Assembly (NCBI RefSeq): GCF_014694405.1
Contig: NZ_JAAUWV010000020.1
Span: forward strand, 1-64,000
DNA length: 64,000 bases
Direction: 5' to 3'
Source of the DNA: Pseudoalteromonas sp. S16_S37
GTDB lineage: Bacteria > Pseudomonadota > Gammaproteobacteria > Enterobacterales > Alteromonadaceae
Each line of letters opens with the position of its first letter. The first letter of the stretch is position 1. The translations under genes and the position numbers were made by a program. This document shows, one piece after another, positions 42,801 to 50,609 of the stretch. The notes below the pieces were generated by a model, which made no database searches, was not told where the DNA came from, and was given only the letters and a program-made list of their open reading frames with translations.

Positions 42801-43061
42801 TTCGGTAAAGTGGGTGGTAGTCATGTTAAAGCAATTGAGAGCTACGAACCGAACAAAGAACAGTGGCGTTATGCACGTGAACTAGTTGCACTTGCTTACA
42901 CATATGCAGATATTGAAGACCGAGAAGAGTTAAACATCAGTGTTAGAGCCAAAGGCAAAGCGGACTATTTGGGTGATCTTGAACTGGCAACGCTGGTTAT
43001 TAATGGCGAAGCATGTGCCATAGCTGATAATGATTGGTGGGCAATGGGGTTAAGAGCTTAA
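39825..43061 (+). CDS. A: P2 gpA-type replication initiation endonuclease
   Basis: A 1078-residue rolling-circle initiator. The HUH metal-binding motif is PHWHMLLWM, and the two catalytic tyrosines are Y630 and Y634 (AAYIAKYISKN), as in P2 gpA. The extra N- and C-terminal regions (residues 1-350 and about 830-1078) make it longer than P2 gpA (about 760 residues); the C-terminal part has several LRDG/FG-rich repeats of unknown role. The start is GTG 39825, coupled to the exonuclease. It nicks the origin and is joined covalently to the 5' end. The stop overlaps the Ogr gene on the opposite strand by 4 bases. Confidence 0.88.
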   Translation: MIAFEFKTYDIPIAVSVKTDAVYDVKHRETLVTNLPKFTTYTQLKLVANYLDKLDTKREKGWYKKEPTNPSENANTWFCEFLQQSEQRIDVETVLVTKAGETKKFAFSDQAKSALKKVHDNKHHNYIVKQIAETTKKRSIQASFVRQTAQSLCFAKNYEHKPFSFDVQSIDDAEHLKTLKKLASSSKVSSAVMGLFSEMDDSDKAFISECLAVVPKPLQMRFAKRYLSRCDDSVRSKYKANEWFRRTIKSLKPRIKILQKIVSEMPLPWYILANLEKTKKHAGVLANQVSTILCELAEEDNKFDAVDYYNAIAEFAAPLGVSLKYSEKGIYLTEPDAEVGLLKAQCHKWWCVKLKRIRARYLEHLEIATGEVGRDVFSAYDKKNKERVKKRKGINAYCSKQALSEYKYNKEKGKRYLESLELVNECGDVISLMKAVEAGVANPENMRNELMLRIRETEEMAEAMGYVGGFFNITTPSRFHAHSKSWDGSTPKEANDYLNKLFSQARAKLDRLEIPYLGLRVAEPHADGCPHWHMLLWMPERHYNKVNHTLRRYFTRDDRGVFFERFKRRRDLRAKYTKSRRIWGLNKKRGVYTKEPKKDYTPSGPRYTAIKMDPATVEADGKRKGGAAAYIAKYISKNIDGFALANEYDAETGEKLTQAINPVKAWASTWGIRQFQFQKSPPITIWRELRRVREEIKGNDDLEKIRLAADQGDFKTFVDLMGGFGIGRDARYKPAYEITPHGNEYGECVKRLKGIEDTQSFTSLVTRVHTWDKQPIGTATNNNTNADTLHDANNVGAADLSWTSGNNCTPCTTRDKDELLLDMHGFTAQEIREFKKDLVDGKRVRRNGQIYMVRSGRLIVLDKKAQIKENQKALIDSIARVEAYKANNTNDSDGLIECNKHWPYFCLEDANRLRDGESLTLKGRVYFSIAYELYSYPQMEVPRIKHDVWPLFGEFKGYQLNNPFGELTPGYDGEAVVHEDIVYYVSNGELYSFGKVGGSHVKAIESYEPNKEQWRYARELVALAYTYADIEDREELNISVRAKGKADYLGDLELATLVINGEACAIADNDWWAMGLRA

Positions 43062-43303
43062 ACCCCAATCAGTTCTAATTGCTTTTCTTTGGGTAAGTTT
43101 CTCAGTAAAGAAGCAGCAAGTTGTGCGGTATCTTGCCTTGGGGGGTTTAAATAATGTTTAAATGCAATTGTGCTTACGAACGTAGCACCGCAATTTTTAG
43201 TGTTAGTACACGATACATATAAATCAGCAACGTGATCTGATTGCTTTTCCCTTGATGTAATCGTTGCTTTGCTATTGCAATTAGGGCAGAGAACTCTTGC
43301 CAT
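43058..43303 (-). CDS. ogr: Ogr/Delta-type late gene activator
   Basis: An 81-residue zinc-binding activator. It has the family's C-x2-C...C-x4-C pattern: CPNC at the N-terminus and CTNTKNC in the middle, then the FKHYLNPP motif. P2 Ogr activates the late promoters by contacting the RNA polymerase alpha subunit. The start at 43303 (MARVLCPNC) matches the family; the frame begins further upstream at 43315. It is convergent to gpA, with a 4-base overlap. It probably drives the portal/terminase and capsid/tail operons. Confidence 0.85.
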   Translation of the reverse strand: MARVLCPNCNSKATITSREKQSDHVADLYVSCTNTKNCGATFVSTIAFKHYLNPPRQDTAQLAASLLRNLPKEKQLELIGV

Positions 43304-43531
43304 TTTCAACACCACTTACCGTTTAAGTTACTGTGATTATATACAGCACTCATCATTACAGCAAATCATATCCAGAATAGCTACTGAGAAACCAAAAGGG
43401 CGAAAAATTCACTCCTCCTCGCCTTCCGCTTTCGCGCAAAAAATACGTCAAATTGACAGGCTTTGTGACACCAATATTAATGCTAAGCCAAGTAAATAAA
43501 GGATCTGTCTGATTATTGAAAAGGATCTCAT

Positions 43532-43557
43532 TGTCAAAGTTGTGACAAGCTTTGACA
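43532..43557. promoter_or_regulatory. Inverted repeat in the 330-bp spacer before the PapB-like gene
   Basis: tgtcaaag (43532-43539) and ctttgaca (43550-43557) are exact reverse complements around ttgtgacaa, and a further gtgacaac follows at 43563. The 43316-43646 spacer holds no convincing gene; it is the divergent control region between ogr and the PapB-like gene. The repeat is about 90 bp before that gene's start and is a candidate binding site for it or for Ogr. Confidence 0.45.
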
Positions 43558-43646
43558 TGAAAGTGACAACTCAACATTAAAAATCATTGTAAAAATCGAA
43601 AACACAATTAAAATAAAATAATTATGACTTAACACATAATTTTTTT

Positions 43647-43883
43647 ATGAATTATCTTTTTAAAGGAATGCAGAGCGAAGAGCGTTTTAAGCTGCTTTTG
43701 CAGTTAACTAAAATATCAAGTGAAAGTGTCAAAGCGGCGCTATATGACTATTTGGTGATAGGGATAGATAAAAAGTCAGCATGTGCGCTCAACGGCGTGC
43801 GTGAGCCCAACTTTGCGCCAGCCTTAAACAAGCTGAATGAAAAAGCAGGGATCGTTGAGGCCATCAAAGAACACGATTTATAA
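43647..43883 (+). CDS. PapB/FocB-like transcriptional regulator
   Basis: A 78-residue protein resembling the fimbrial regulator family PapB/FaeA (adhesin biosynthesis regulatory proteins): RFKLLLQLTKISSESVKAAL, DYLVIGIDKKSACALNG, then LNKLNEKAGI. The pattern of ISSE-V-x2-AL-x-DYLV, followed by a Lys-x-x-A-C helix, matches the oligomeric minor-groove-binding fold. Such genes are known from fimbrial operons, but here it stands between ogr and the lysis genes of a prophage with no fimbrial genes near. A phage-borne regulator of host surface genes or of the late switch is possible. Confidence 0.7.
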   Translation: MNYLFKGMQSEERFKLLLQLTKISSESVKAALYDYLVIGIDKKSACALNGVREPNFAPALNKLNEKAGIVEAIKEHDL

Positions 43884-43952
43884 AATACTACTTTTTTCTT
43901 AATTAGGGTAAATAGTCACTTAACTGGTGTTATTTTTAATGATGAGCCTAAA

Positions 43953-43988
43953 ATATAACAGGTCTATAATTGAAAGGACCTGTTATAT
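43953..43988. terminator. Bidirectional hairpin terminator
   Basis: atataacaggtc (43953-43964) pairs perfectly with gacctgttatat (43977-43988) over a 12-base loop, followed by gtttgaattt on the plus strand and preceded by taaaa. It lies between the convergent PapB-like and holin genes. Confidence 0.75.
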
Positions 43989-44034
43989 GTTTGAATTTAT
44001 TATACTTTTAACTCTTGGTTGTGAATTTCAACAG

Positions 44035-44433
44035 CTATTTAGAAACACCATTCATTTTCTCAACGGTTCTCAAACCAGCGAGTCCAAGCATTGCCAACGT
44101 AAGTTCCATCATAACATTCAGTGGCAATTCTGGCGCGCCAAGATCAGGCCAAAGCCATTGCAAAACGGGGTTGACGACAAAAGCGAATAAAAAGCCAAGG
44201 CCGCAAACCCACATCAAAAAAGGCCGAGCACCCGCAACAAAAATGCTGCGGTGTGCTGCCTGCACCTGATTAATTTTGGCTTGTGCAAGTTGCGGCTTTT
44301 GAGCTATGCGTTGTTTAACGGTTTCTAATGTGAGAACCTCTTCATCAGACGTAAATAGTTCATCCATTAATTCACCTACAGCTTTAACGGGCTCAGCAGT
44401 ACCAACGCTAAAAATTTTTGATAACCACCCCAT
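44035..44433 (-). CDS. Phage holin-like protein (3TM type)
   Basis: A 132-residue protein with a soluble, helical N-terminal half (about residues 1-65; LDELFTSDEEVL-like) and a C-terminal half with two or three hydrophobic helices (FLMWVCGLGFLFAFVVNPVL, LPLNVMMELTLAMLGLAGL). This is the layout of the 3TM holin group found in phages and gene transfer agents. It is the last gene of a leftward late unit (terminase, portal, holin-like 104 aa, this). It would form membrane lesions that release the lysin. Start overlaps the upstream gene by one base. Confidence 0.75.
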   Translation of the reverse strand: MGWLSKIFSVGTAEPVKAVGELMDELFTSDEEVLTLETVKQRIAQKPQLAQAKINQVQAAHRSIFVAGARPFLMWVCGLGFLFAFVVNPVLQWLWPDLGAPELPLNVMMELTLAMLGLAGLRTVEKMNGVSK

Positions 44434-44747
44434 TACTTTCTCCTTAATTGATTAATCACTTTTAGGGGATCTTTACTAAACCTTTGCCCTAAGTTGTTTA
44501 GTCCATTAAATAGGTGTGGCGCTAAATAAGCTCCTACACCAATAAAGCCGGGGCGAGCACTTTCAGCGACTTGCCAAAATTCACAAAAGCTCGATACCAA
44601 ATAAGCCGCAAGTAATGCCATGAGTGCATTAAAAAAATATCGTGCAAATGTGAATGCGTGGGGTGATAGATATAATTGAATCGCAGCAGCTACCATGCTG
44701 ATCACTACAAATTGAACAATGTGTTTTAAATGCTCCATATCTATCAT
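44433..44747 (-). CDS. Phage holin-family protein (104 aa)
   Basis: A small protein with two or three hydrophobic helices (VISMVAAAIQLYL, YFFNALMALLAAYLVSSF, PGFIGVGAYLAPHLF) and a short basic tail (INQLRRK). It resembles the class III-type phage holins or antiholins. It overlaps the portal gene by 4 bases and the next holin by one, so it is part of one transcript. It might act as antiholin to the 132-residue holin. Confidence 0.68.
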   Translation of the reverse strand: MIDMEHLKHIVQFVVISMVAAAIQLYLSPHAFTFARYFFNALMALLAAYLVSSFCEFWQVAESARPGFIGVGAYLAPHLFNGLNNLGQRFSKDPLKVINQLRRK

Positions 44748-45802
44748 GCGGCTTCATCCTTGTTTGGGTATAAGTCGGAGTAATTAGGTATTGCAAAATC
44801 AATATGCTGATGGGCTGGCAAATAGCGGTTAATGCCTTGCATGGTCTGTTGAAGCGGCACTACTTCGTTGTTGTAGTAGGCGCGGGTGATTTTATCTAAA
44901 TCACCAAACCCCGCTTTTTCGCCAGAACTCTGACCGCTCAGCGCTTCTTGTGCACGGTGCATACTCAACATGTCGTTGAGTGTTATTTTCTTGATGCGCT
45001 CGAATTCGTCTTTGGTAGATATATCACCAACGGGGGTGATCTTAATCGACTTCTCTGCATCTGCTTTGTTGCTTCTGAAGTTAAAAAATAAGCTTCTAAA
45101 ATTACCCACGCCTTTGCTGTCTTTGATCGCGTCTTTTAACTTGTTTTCATCTTCAATGCTTAGGTTAGGGTCAGCCATACTAAAGATAAAACCCATGTGT
45201 GCTCCATTTCTATAGTAACGGCGTCTAAACAAAGTTGCGTCTTCGTTAAGCAATGCGCTTTGAATACCGCCGTAATATTCTGGTATGCCGTAAATACCTT
45301 GCGCTGGGTCGTATTCCTTTACATGTAATATTTCACCTGCTTTAAAGCGAATGGGTTCTAAGTGGTTATTACTGAGCTGCGCATATACCCCGCGCTCTGT
45401 TGTGTATCGCATAGTTAGTGCTGGCAGGTGGCGCAAGCGGATTATTTGACCGAATGGGTTTTTGATTATTTGTAGGTATGCATTACCAGACCAAAGGTAA
45501 TCATATGCAAATTTTTTAAATGCCTCGTTACTCAATACAGAATTTGACTTAAACCACTTAAGGATCATATTGCGTTTAAAGCCCAATATGGGGCCGTGCT
45601 GTGCGTTGACTCTAAGCAGTTTTACTAAGCCGTTTAAACTAACAGGTGGTGCATATATACCATTGCTATCAGCAAAAACCCCCGTGTAGTCAGTGAGTCG
45701 GTTATCTAAACACGGTTCGGGATCGCCAAAACTAAATACATCACTCATCCCTGTGTAGTTGGGCGTTTCGCCACTTTTTACGTTAATCCTTGGCTTATCC
45801 AT
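44744..45802 (-). CDS. Q: Phage portal protein (P2 gpQ)
   Basis: A 352-residue PBSX-family portal: N-terminal FSFGDPEPCL, then YAPPVSLNGLVKLLRVNAQH, LKWFKS, a YDYLWSGNAYLQI strand, LRHLPA, a RRRYYRNGAHMGFIF segment, and later MHRAQEALSGQ. It forms the dodecameric portal at one head vertex, through which DNA enters and leaves. It starts at the same base as the stop of the terminase gene (1-base overlap), as in P2 (Q-P leftward, O rightward). Confidence 0.9.
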   Translation of the reverse strand: MDKPRINVKSGETPNYTGMSDVFSFGDPEPCLDNRLTDYTGVFADSNGIYAPPVSLNGLVKLLRVNAQHGPILGFKRNMILKWFKSNSVLSNEAFKKFAYDYLWSGNAYLQIIKNPFGQIIRLRHLPALTMRYTTERGVYAQLSNNHLEPIRFKAGEILHVKEYDPAQGIYGIPEYYGGIQSALLNEDATLFRRRYYRNGAHMGFIFSMADPNLSIEDENKLKDAIKDSKGVGNFRSLFFNFRSNKADAEKSIKITPVGDISTKDEFERIKKITLNDMLSMHRAQEALSGQSSGEKAGFGDLDKITRAYYNNEVVPLQQTMQGINRYLPAHQHIDFAIPNYSDLYPNKDEAA

Positions 45803-47574
45803 TAAGCTGCTATCCCTACAGATGTTTGACGGCCCATCGTGTTACCGTCTAAAGGTTCAAATTTCATGGCGTGCATTATTGCCCAAGCAATATCAGCATG
45901 GCCCGTTGTTTCAGTGCGATTTGTTGCATAGGTGATTTGGTCGCCAACTACTTTGCGGCGAATGTTGATAAAGGAACTGGCAATGTTTACCGCGTCTTTA
46001 TCAAACTCAAAGCGGCGATTTTTAATCACGTTTAGTGCTTTTATTACCATTTGGTTTTTAATGATCGGGTTGTAGTGAATTGGCTCAGCATTTGGGAAAA
46101 ATGCGGTTATTAGCTCCCAAACACCATAACCCATGCCAGTGGTATCAACACCAATATGTTGCACATTGTATTTATGTGTGAGTTCTTCTATCTCGCGGGC
46201 CATGGCCTCAAAATCGTTGCCACTTAAATCGAGCGTTTCAAGTAGCCTAAATTTTTCACCAGGCTTCATTGGTAGGCTTAAAACAGCAACACAAGCTTTG
46301 TCACCAAAGCGGGCAGGGTCAAAACCAATCACTACAGGTTTTAATGCAAATGGGCGTTCAAACTCTTCGTCAAAATCATCCCACTTAGTCGAGTCACCAA
46401 CACAAGCCATAATTTGTTTTAAGTTAAACGCTGAGTGTGCATCGTCTATAAACTTACACATAAACAAGTTGTCAAACTCGTCTTGTGAATATTCGTTTTC
46501 GAGTACAGATATATCAATGCGGTCAAATCCAGAGTTAACCACATCATGCACGGTGAGCATTTGCCGCCAAATGCCATCTTTACATAAACGGCCTGCTTTT
46601 AATGCTTTATGACTACAATCAATGGCAAACTCAGGGTCGTTACAAGCCTTGGTTTTACGAAACCACTTACCATTCCAATGATCGTATGCTTCGTGGCTGG
46701 TAACTGAAGGCGTACTAAAGTAAGTGATCCTCAAATGCTTATGCGTTGCCATTGCCTGGGCAAGGCTACGAAGCGTTTTGTATTTTGGTATCCAAAACAC
46801 TTCGTCTATATATAAGTCGCCGCTTTCTGATTGCGCCGTTCTTGCGTTGGTTGATTTGAAAATAAGCTTAACCGTCTTACCGCCTTTAAGGTTTAACACC
46901 ATAGGCGAGCCAGTGAGTTCTATATTAAAGTGCTCACGTACCAGCGCAATTATGTTGGCTTTGAATACTTCGGCTTGGTCACGACTTGCTGATATAAATA
47001 TCTTATTTCGGCCATTTACCACAGCATCGTAAAACGCCTCAAATGCAAAGTAGAAGGTGGCACCAATCTGGCGCGGTTTTAATATAAAGCGGCTTCGGTG
47101 GTCTTGGTTTTCAAACCAGTGTAATTGGTGCGGGTAAAGTAACTTTTCTTTTAGTTCGTCGAGCATTTCAACCGTGATGGCTGAGCAGTCGTTTTTCTTT
47201 TTCTTCTTCTTTTTGCTACTGCCAGCGGAGCCGTTGCTTTCTGGTTGACCGTCATTAGCTGCGCGTTGTTTCGGGGCTGGGGCGAGTTTGCTTTTGTTTA
47301 GCGCACAGAGTTGGCGAGTGCAAAACTCTAGCTCTTTATAATCAGCGTCGTTTTTTTCAGGCTTGTCGGTTAGGATATTAATACGGCGACTGAATGCCAT
47401 TTCAGCATTATAGCTTGGGCACATATCTGCCCATTTACCATCGTCAGCCCAGCGTCTAACGCTTCTCGCGCTTGGCATGTTTGGCAATTCAGCTATTTCA
47501 TCAAACGTATAGCCTTGCACAACATACAAGTCTTGCGCTTGTTTGCGAACGTCTGGTCCGTACTTTGGCTGCAT
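45802..47574 (-). CDS. P: Terminase ATPase subunit (P2 gpP)
   Basis: A 590-residue large terminase. An N-terminal HTH (residues about 5-50: YTFDEIAELPNMPSARSVRRW) is followed by a Lys-rich linker with seven consecutive lysines (near 122) and the ATPase domain: a deviant Walker A (ILKPRQIGATFYF) and Walker B (LYIDEVFWI). The C-terminal nuclease domain contains VIGFDPARFGDKA and HIGVDTTGMG with the acidic residues. It cuts and packages phage DNA with the small subunit gpM. It is transcribed leftward from a 191-bp divergent region shared with the scaffold gene. Confidence 0.9.
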   Translation of the reverse strand: MQPKYGPDVRKQAQDLYVVQGYTFDEIAELPNMPSARSVRRWADDGKWADMCPSYNAEMAFSRRINILTDKPEKNDADYKELEFCTRQLCALNKSKLAPAPKQRAANDGQPESNGSAGSSKKKKKKKNDCSAITVEMLDELKEKLLYPHQLHWFENQDHRSRFILKPRQIGATFYFAFEAFYDAVVNGRNKIFISASRDQAEVFKANIIALVREHFNIELTGSPMVLNLKGGKTVKLIFKSTNARTAQSESGDLYIDEVFWIPKYKTLRSLAQAMATHKHLRITYFSTPSVTSHEAYDHWNGKWFRKTKACNDPEFAIDCSHKALKAGRLCKDGIWRQMLTVHDVVNSGFDRIDISVLENEYSQDEFDNLFMCKFIDDAHSAFNLKQIMACVGDSTKWDDFDEEFERPFALKPVVIGFDPARFGDKACVAVLSLPMKPGEKFRLLETLDLSGNDFEAMAREIEELTHKYNVQHIGVDTTGMGYGVWELITAFFPNAEPIHYNPIIKNQMVIKALNVIKNRRFEFDKDAVNIASSFINIRRKVVGDQITYATNRTETTGHADIAWAIMHAMKFEPLDGNTMGRQTSVGIAA

Positions 47575-47765
47575 CCTGCACCCTTATTTATTATCCATAG
47601 TTGCAGTTTAAGGATAAAAAAGGGCCGAATCTGTTACTTAAAAACCTAACATTTCCTAAAGAGCAAATATAGGAATTTCAAAAAGTTAAACCGTTAGAAA
47701 TAACCAAAAATAGCGTGCAAACTCATTGCAAGTTAATAAGCGAAACGCATTAAACAGGTTAATCA
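47575..47765. promoter_or_regulatory. Divergent late promoter region of the prophage
   Basis: 191 bp between the leftward terminase/portal/holin unit and the rightward capsid/tail unit. AT-rich (aattt, aataaatg-like stretches), and contains no gene. In P2 this interval holds two back-to-back Ogr-dependent late promoters. I could not recognise an exact Ogr-type site by eye. Confidence 0.5.
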
Positions 47766-48665
47766 ATGTCAGGTCAATTACGAACAATACCGCTTGCTAT
47801 TGCTGCTGTTGGTTTAACAGTCGATGGTAGAGAAATTACCGAGAAAGATATCAACGATATTGTTGAAACCTACAGCCCTAAGAAATATGGAGCTCGAATT
47901 AACATTGACCATTATGCAGATTGGTCAGGCTGGAAAGCTGAAGCTTTATCATCGGTTAAGCTAAATGGTGGCATGCTTGGTGACGTAATAGAAGTCAGCA
48001 CATCAAAAAATGAAGATGGTGTTCAAGTGCTATACGCCATACTTGCACCTAACGCCAGCTTTGTTCTGCTTAATCAAGCAGATCAGCATGTTTATTTTTC
48101 AATAGAAAGAGATCGCAACTTCCAAGGAACTGGCAAAACCTATTTAACAGGTTTAGCCGTCACTGATTACCCAGCAAGCACCTACACATCAAGAGCTAAG
48201 TTTAGTAGAGAGCGAGGCGCAGAAAACACGGACGTTTCTTTTCTTCGTGCTGACCTTGGGCTTTTCAAAGAAGAAGAAAAGCCTTCAAAAAAGCCATTTT
48301 TTAAAACCCTATTCAACAAGGATGACGACATCATGCCATTAACAGATCAAGACAAAACAGATATTGGGAAAGCCGTCGCTGATTCGCTTTCTCCACATTT
48401 TAAAACAATCGCTGATTCGATGACCGCGGTTGCAAAAAATACGGAAGAAGAAAAAGGCCAACAGGATGAAGGCCAGGGCGGAGCCCAAAACACCGAGCAG
48501 ACGGAACTGCTCAACAAATTAAATGAAAAGTTCGATAAACAGAGCCAAGAGTTTAAGCAGCTTAAAGATCAATTTAACGAACTTTCTAAGACCGAAGCCG
48601 ACGACACAACCAACGCCGATGATGAGCCTACAGGCGATGATGGCAAATACGCGAATCTACTGTAA
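47766..48665 (+). CDS. O: Capsid scaffolding protein with protease domain (P2 gpO)
   Basis: A 299-residue protein. An N-terminal serine protease domain has the expected triad D20 (LTVDGRE), H49 (INIDHYADW) and a Ser in VYFSIERD (about S112). The C-terminal half is a coiled-coil scaffolding region (about 225-280, LLNKLNEKFDKQSQEFKQLK). A Glu/Gln-rich linker joins them. It chaperones capsid assembly and is then removed by self-cleavage. First gene of the rightward late operon, 12 bases before the capsid gene. Confidence 0.88.
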   Translation: MSGQLRTIPLAIAAVGLTVDGREITEKDINDIVETYSPKKYGARINIDHYADWSGWKAEALSSVKLNGGMLGDVIEVSTSKNEDGVQVLYAILAPNASFVLLNQADQHVYFSIERDRNFQGTGKTYLTGLAVTDYPASTYTSRAKFSRERGAENTDVSFLRADLGLFKEEEKPSKKPFFKTLFNKDDDIMPLTDQDKTDIGKAVADSLSPHFKTIADSMTAVAKNTEEEKGQQDEGQGGAQNTEQTELLNKLNEKFDKQSQEFKQLKDQFNELSKTEADDTTNADDEPTGDDGKYANLL

Positions 48666-48676
48666 GGATACAAGCT

Positions 48677-49729
48677 ATGCGTACACAAACAACTCAAGTG
48701 TTTAATTCTATATGCCGTGCACTAGCTGAAAACTACGGTGTGCCCAATGTGTCAGAGAACTTTGTAGTTGATCCGAGTTTAGAACAAAAGCTATACGATC
48801 AAGTTTATGAATCAGCGGAGTTTCTTACCCGTATCAATCACGGCATGCCCGATGAGATTAAAGGCGAGCCTCTATTTCTGAGTGCTGGGGCTGGCGTAAC
48901 TGGGCGTGCTGGAGTTGAAACAGATGATACAAAAGAGCGTAAAACAAAAGATGCATCAAAGCTAGATAAGCGTAAATATGAGTGTTTTCCTGAAGAGGTT
49001 GATACTCACCTTGCATGGGCAAAAATGGACGCCTGGGCAAAATTCCCTGATTTCCATGAGCGTTACCGTAACCATGTAAGGCAACAAAAAGCATTGGATA
49101 TTATTAAAATTGGCTGGTATGGAACGCATGTTGCTGATTCTACGAACTTAGATGAGTATCCAATGATGCAAGACGTTAACATTGGCTGGTTAGAACATAT
49201 TCGAAACGATGCCCCATTACGAGTAATTAAAGATGGCGCTGATGGTGAGACTGTGAGAGCCGACGAAATTCGTATAGGTGAAGGTGGGGATTACGAGAAT
49301 TTAGATTGCGCAGTAAATGACTTGGTTCAGTTTATCCCACTCCATAAGCGTATTGGACTTGTCGCAATTATCGGTGATGAACTTATTGCTAAAGATAAGG
49401 GGAAGCATTATGCAAAAAATGCCCATACCCCAAGTGAAAAGCAAAAAGTAGAAATGTCTCAGGTAATTAATACTTATGGGGGCTTACCGAGCTTTCAAAT
49501 CTCATTTTTCCCGCCAAGGGGTATTTTTGTTACCAGCTTTGACAACCTTAGCCATTACATTCAGTCAGGTTCTATAAGAATGAGCATTGAAAACAACGCC
49601 AAGAAAAAGCGTGTTGAAGACTATGAATCACGCAACGCCTGTTACTACGTAGAGGATTTAGAAAAGGTTGCCTACATCGAATCTGACTCGGTAAAAATCC
49701 ATAAAGATGCCGAAGGCACGTGGTCCTAA
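48677..49729 (+). CDS. N: Major capsid protein (P2 gpN)
   Basis: A 350-residue HK97-fold capsid protein. It shows the P2 gpN pattern: an N-terminal arm of about 40 residues (QVFNSICRALAENYGVPNV), FLTRINHGMPDEI, KRKYECFPEEVDTHL, the YRNHVRQQKALDIIKIGWYG spine helix, and the C-terminal CYYVEDLEKVAYIE strands. N-terminal processing by gpO is expected. The upstream scaffold and downstream terminase small subunit fit the P2 order O-N-M. Confidence 0.9.
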   Translation: MRTQTTQVFNSICRALAENYGVPNVSENFVVDPSLEQKLYDQVYESAEFLTRINHGMPDEIKGEPLFLSAGAGVTGRAGVETDDTKERKTKDASKLDKRKYECFPEEVDTHLAWAKMDAWAKFPDFHERYRNHVRQQKALDIIKIGWYGTHVADSTNLDEYPMMQDVNIGWLEHIRNDAPLRVIKDGADGETVRADEIRIGEGGDYENLDCAVNDLVQFIPLHKRIGLVAIIGDELIAKDKGKHYAKNAHTPSEKQKVEMSQVINTYGGLPSFQISFFPPRGIFVTSFDNLSHYIQSGSIRMSIENNAKKKRVEDYESRNACYYVEDLEKVAYIESDSVKIHKDAEGTWS

Positions 49730-49795
49730 TTCCCAAGTAAGTGAAACTTTGCCGCCTAGCTGCTTGCAGGCGGCACTTTTAAAGAGTGTTTTTAT

Positions 49796-50548
49796 ATGAG
49801 CCTAGTTCAAAGAGCGTTAAACAAAGCCAAAACAAATAGCGAAGTACCAAAAAGCAAACCTAAGCAAGCGCAGGTTCAAGAGCAATCAAAAGCGCAAAAC
49901 AACATAGATACGCAAACCGAGTACGCGTTATTTAAGGCGGCTATGACTTCGGACTTGGCTCAACTAAAAACATTTAGTGATATTAGCGATAAAGCTGATT
50001 ACAAGGCCAAAGCGATTGAAAAGAATGATTATCTTGGGTTTTTAACTCAATACAGGTTACGTGGAGACAATTATCCGAATATGGTACTTGCATGGGTATT
50101 TGTTTGGCTCGTTGATTTAAAACGATGGAACCAAGCAATTGAGCTATTGCCATTGCTTATAGAGCAAAAGCAACCACTACCAACTGTATTCTCAACCAAA
50201 CACTGGCCCACATTCTTAATAGATCAACTATACGATGATGCCAATTACTACTTGCAAAATAGCTGCACAAAGAATGATTTGGCAAACATGGCGTTTACGT
50301 TACAGCAAGTTATTCATGCCACTCGCCATCAGAACTGGGAAGGTAGCGAAATCGCAGGTGGAAAGCTATATGCCATTGCAACGAAGCTAGAAGCCACGCA
50401 GCACAACTATGGTAATGCTGTCCGATTCGGCAAAATTGCGCAACAGATAAATGAAAAAGCGGGTGTTAAAACACTCATTGAAAAGATAGAAAAAAAATAC
50501 CTTTGCAATAGCTCCAACGCCAGTGGGCAACTTAGCGTAACCAGTTAA
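49796..50548 (+). CDS. M: Terminase endonuclease subunit (P2 gpM)
   Basis: A 250-residue protein. The N-terminal 35 residues are basic and low-complexity, followed by the core found in gpM-type proteins (TMTSDLAQLKTF, YLGFLTQYRLRGDNYPNMVL, a WVFVWLVDLKRWNQAIELLP segment) and a C-terminal helical domain. With gpP it cuts the DNA concatemer at cos. Downstream of the capsid gene with a 66-bp gap. Confidence 0.85.
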   Translation: MSLVQRALNKAKTNSEVPKSKPKQAQVQEQSKAQNNIDTQTEYALFKAAMTSDLAQLKTFSDISDKADYKAKAIEKNDYLGFLTQYRLRGDNYPNMVLAWVFVWLVDLKRWNQAIELLPLLIEQKQPLPTVFSTKHWPTFLIDQLYDDANYYLQNSCTKNDLANMAFTLQQVIHATRHQNWEGSEIAGGKLYAIATKLEATQHNYGNAVRFGKIAQQINEKAGVKTLIEKIEKKYLCNSSNASGQLSVTS

Positions 50549-50609
50549 CAGTATTTGATTGGCTGCTTACGACTAAGTGGCGCCCACACTAATTACTAAG
50601 GGATATAAA

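Noticed and set aside
43356-43577. Leftward frame of 73 codons in the ogr/PapB-like spacer
   Set aside because: No ribosome-binding site or recognisable similarity, Cys/His without order, and it covers the inverted repeat of the control region.
44015-44269. Rightward frame of 84 codons at the holin end
   Set aside because: It lies antisense to the holin-like gene and has the composition of a shadow frame.
46133-46612. Long rightward frame of 159 codons opposite the terminase gene
   Set aside because: Antisense to conserved gpP; Ser-rich composition typical of reverse-frame shadows.
47190-47220. Poly-lysine A/T run in the terminase gene as a frameshift site
   Set aside because: It is in frame in a continuous gene with conserved domains on both sides and no alternate frame.
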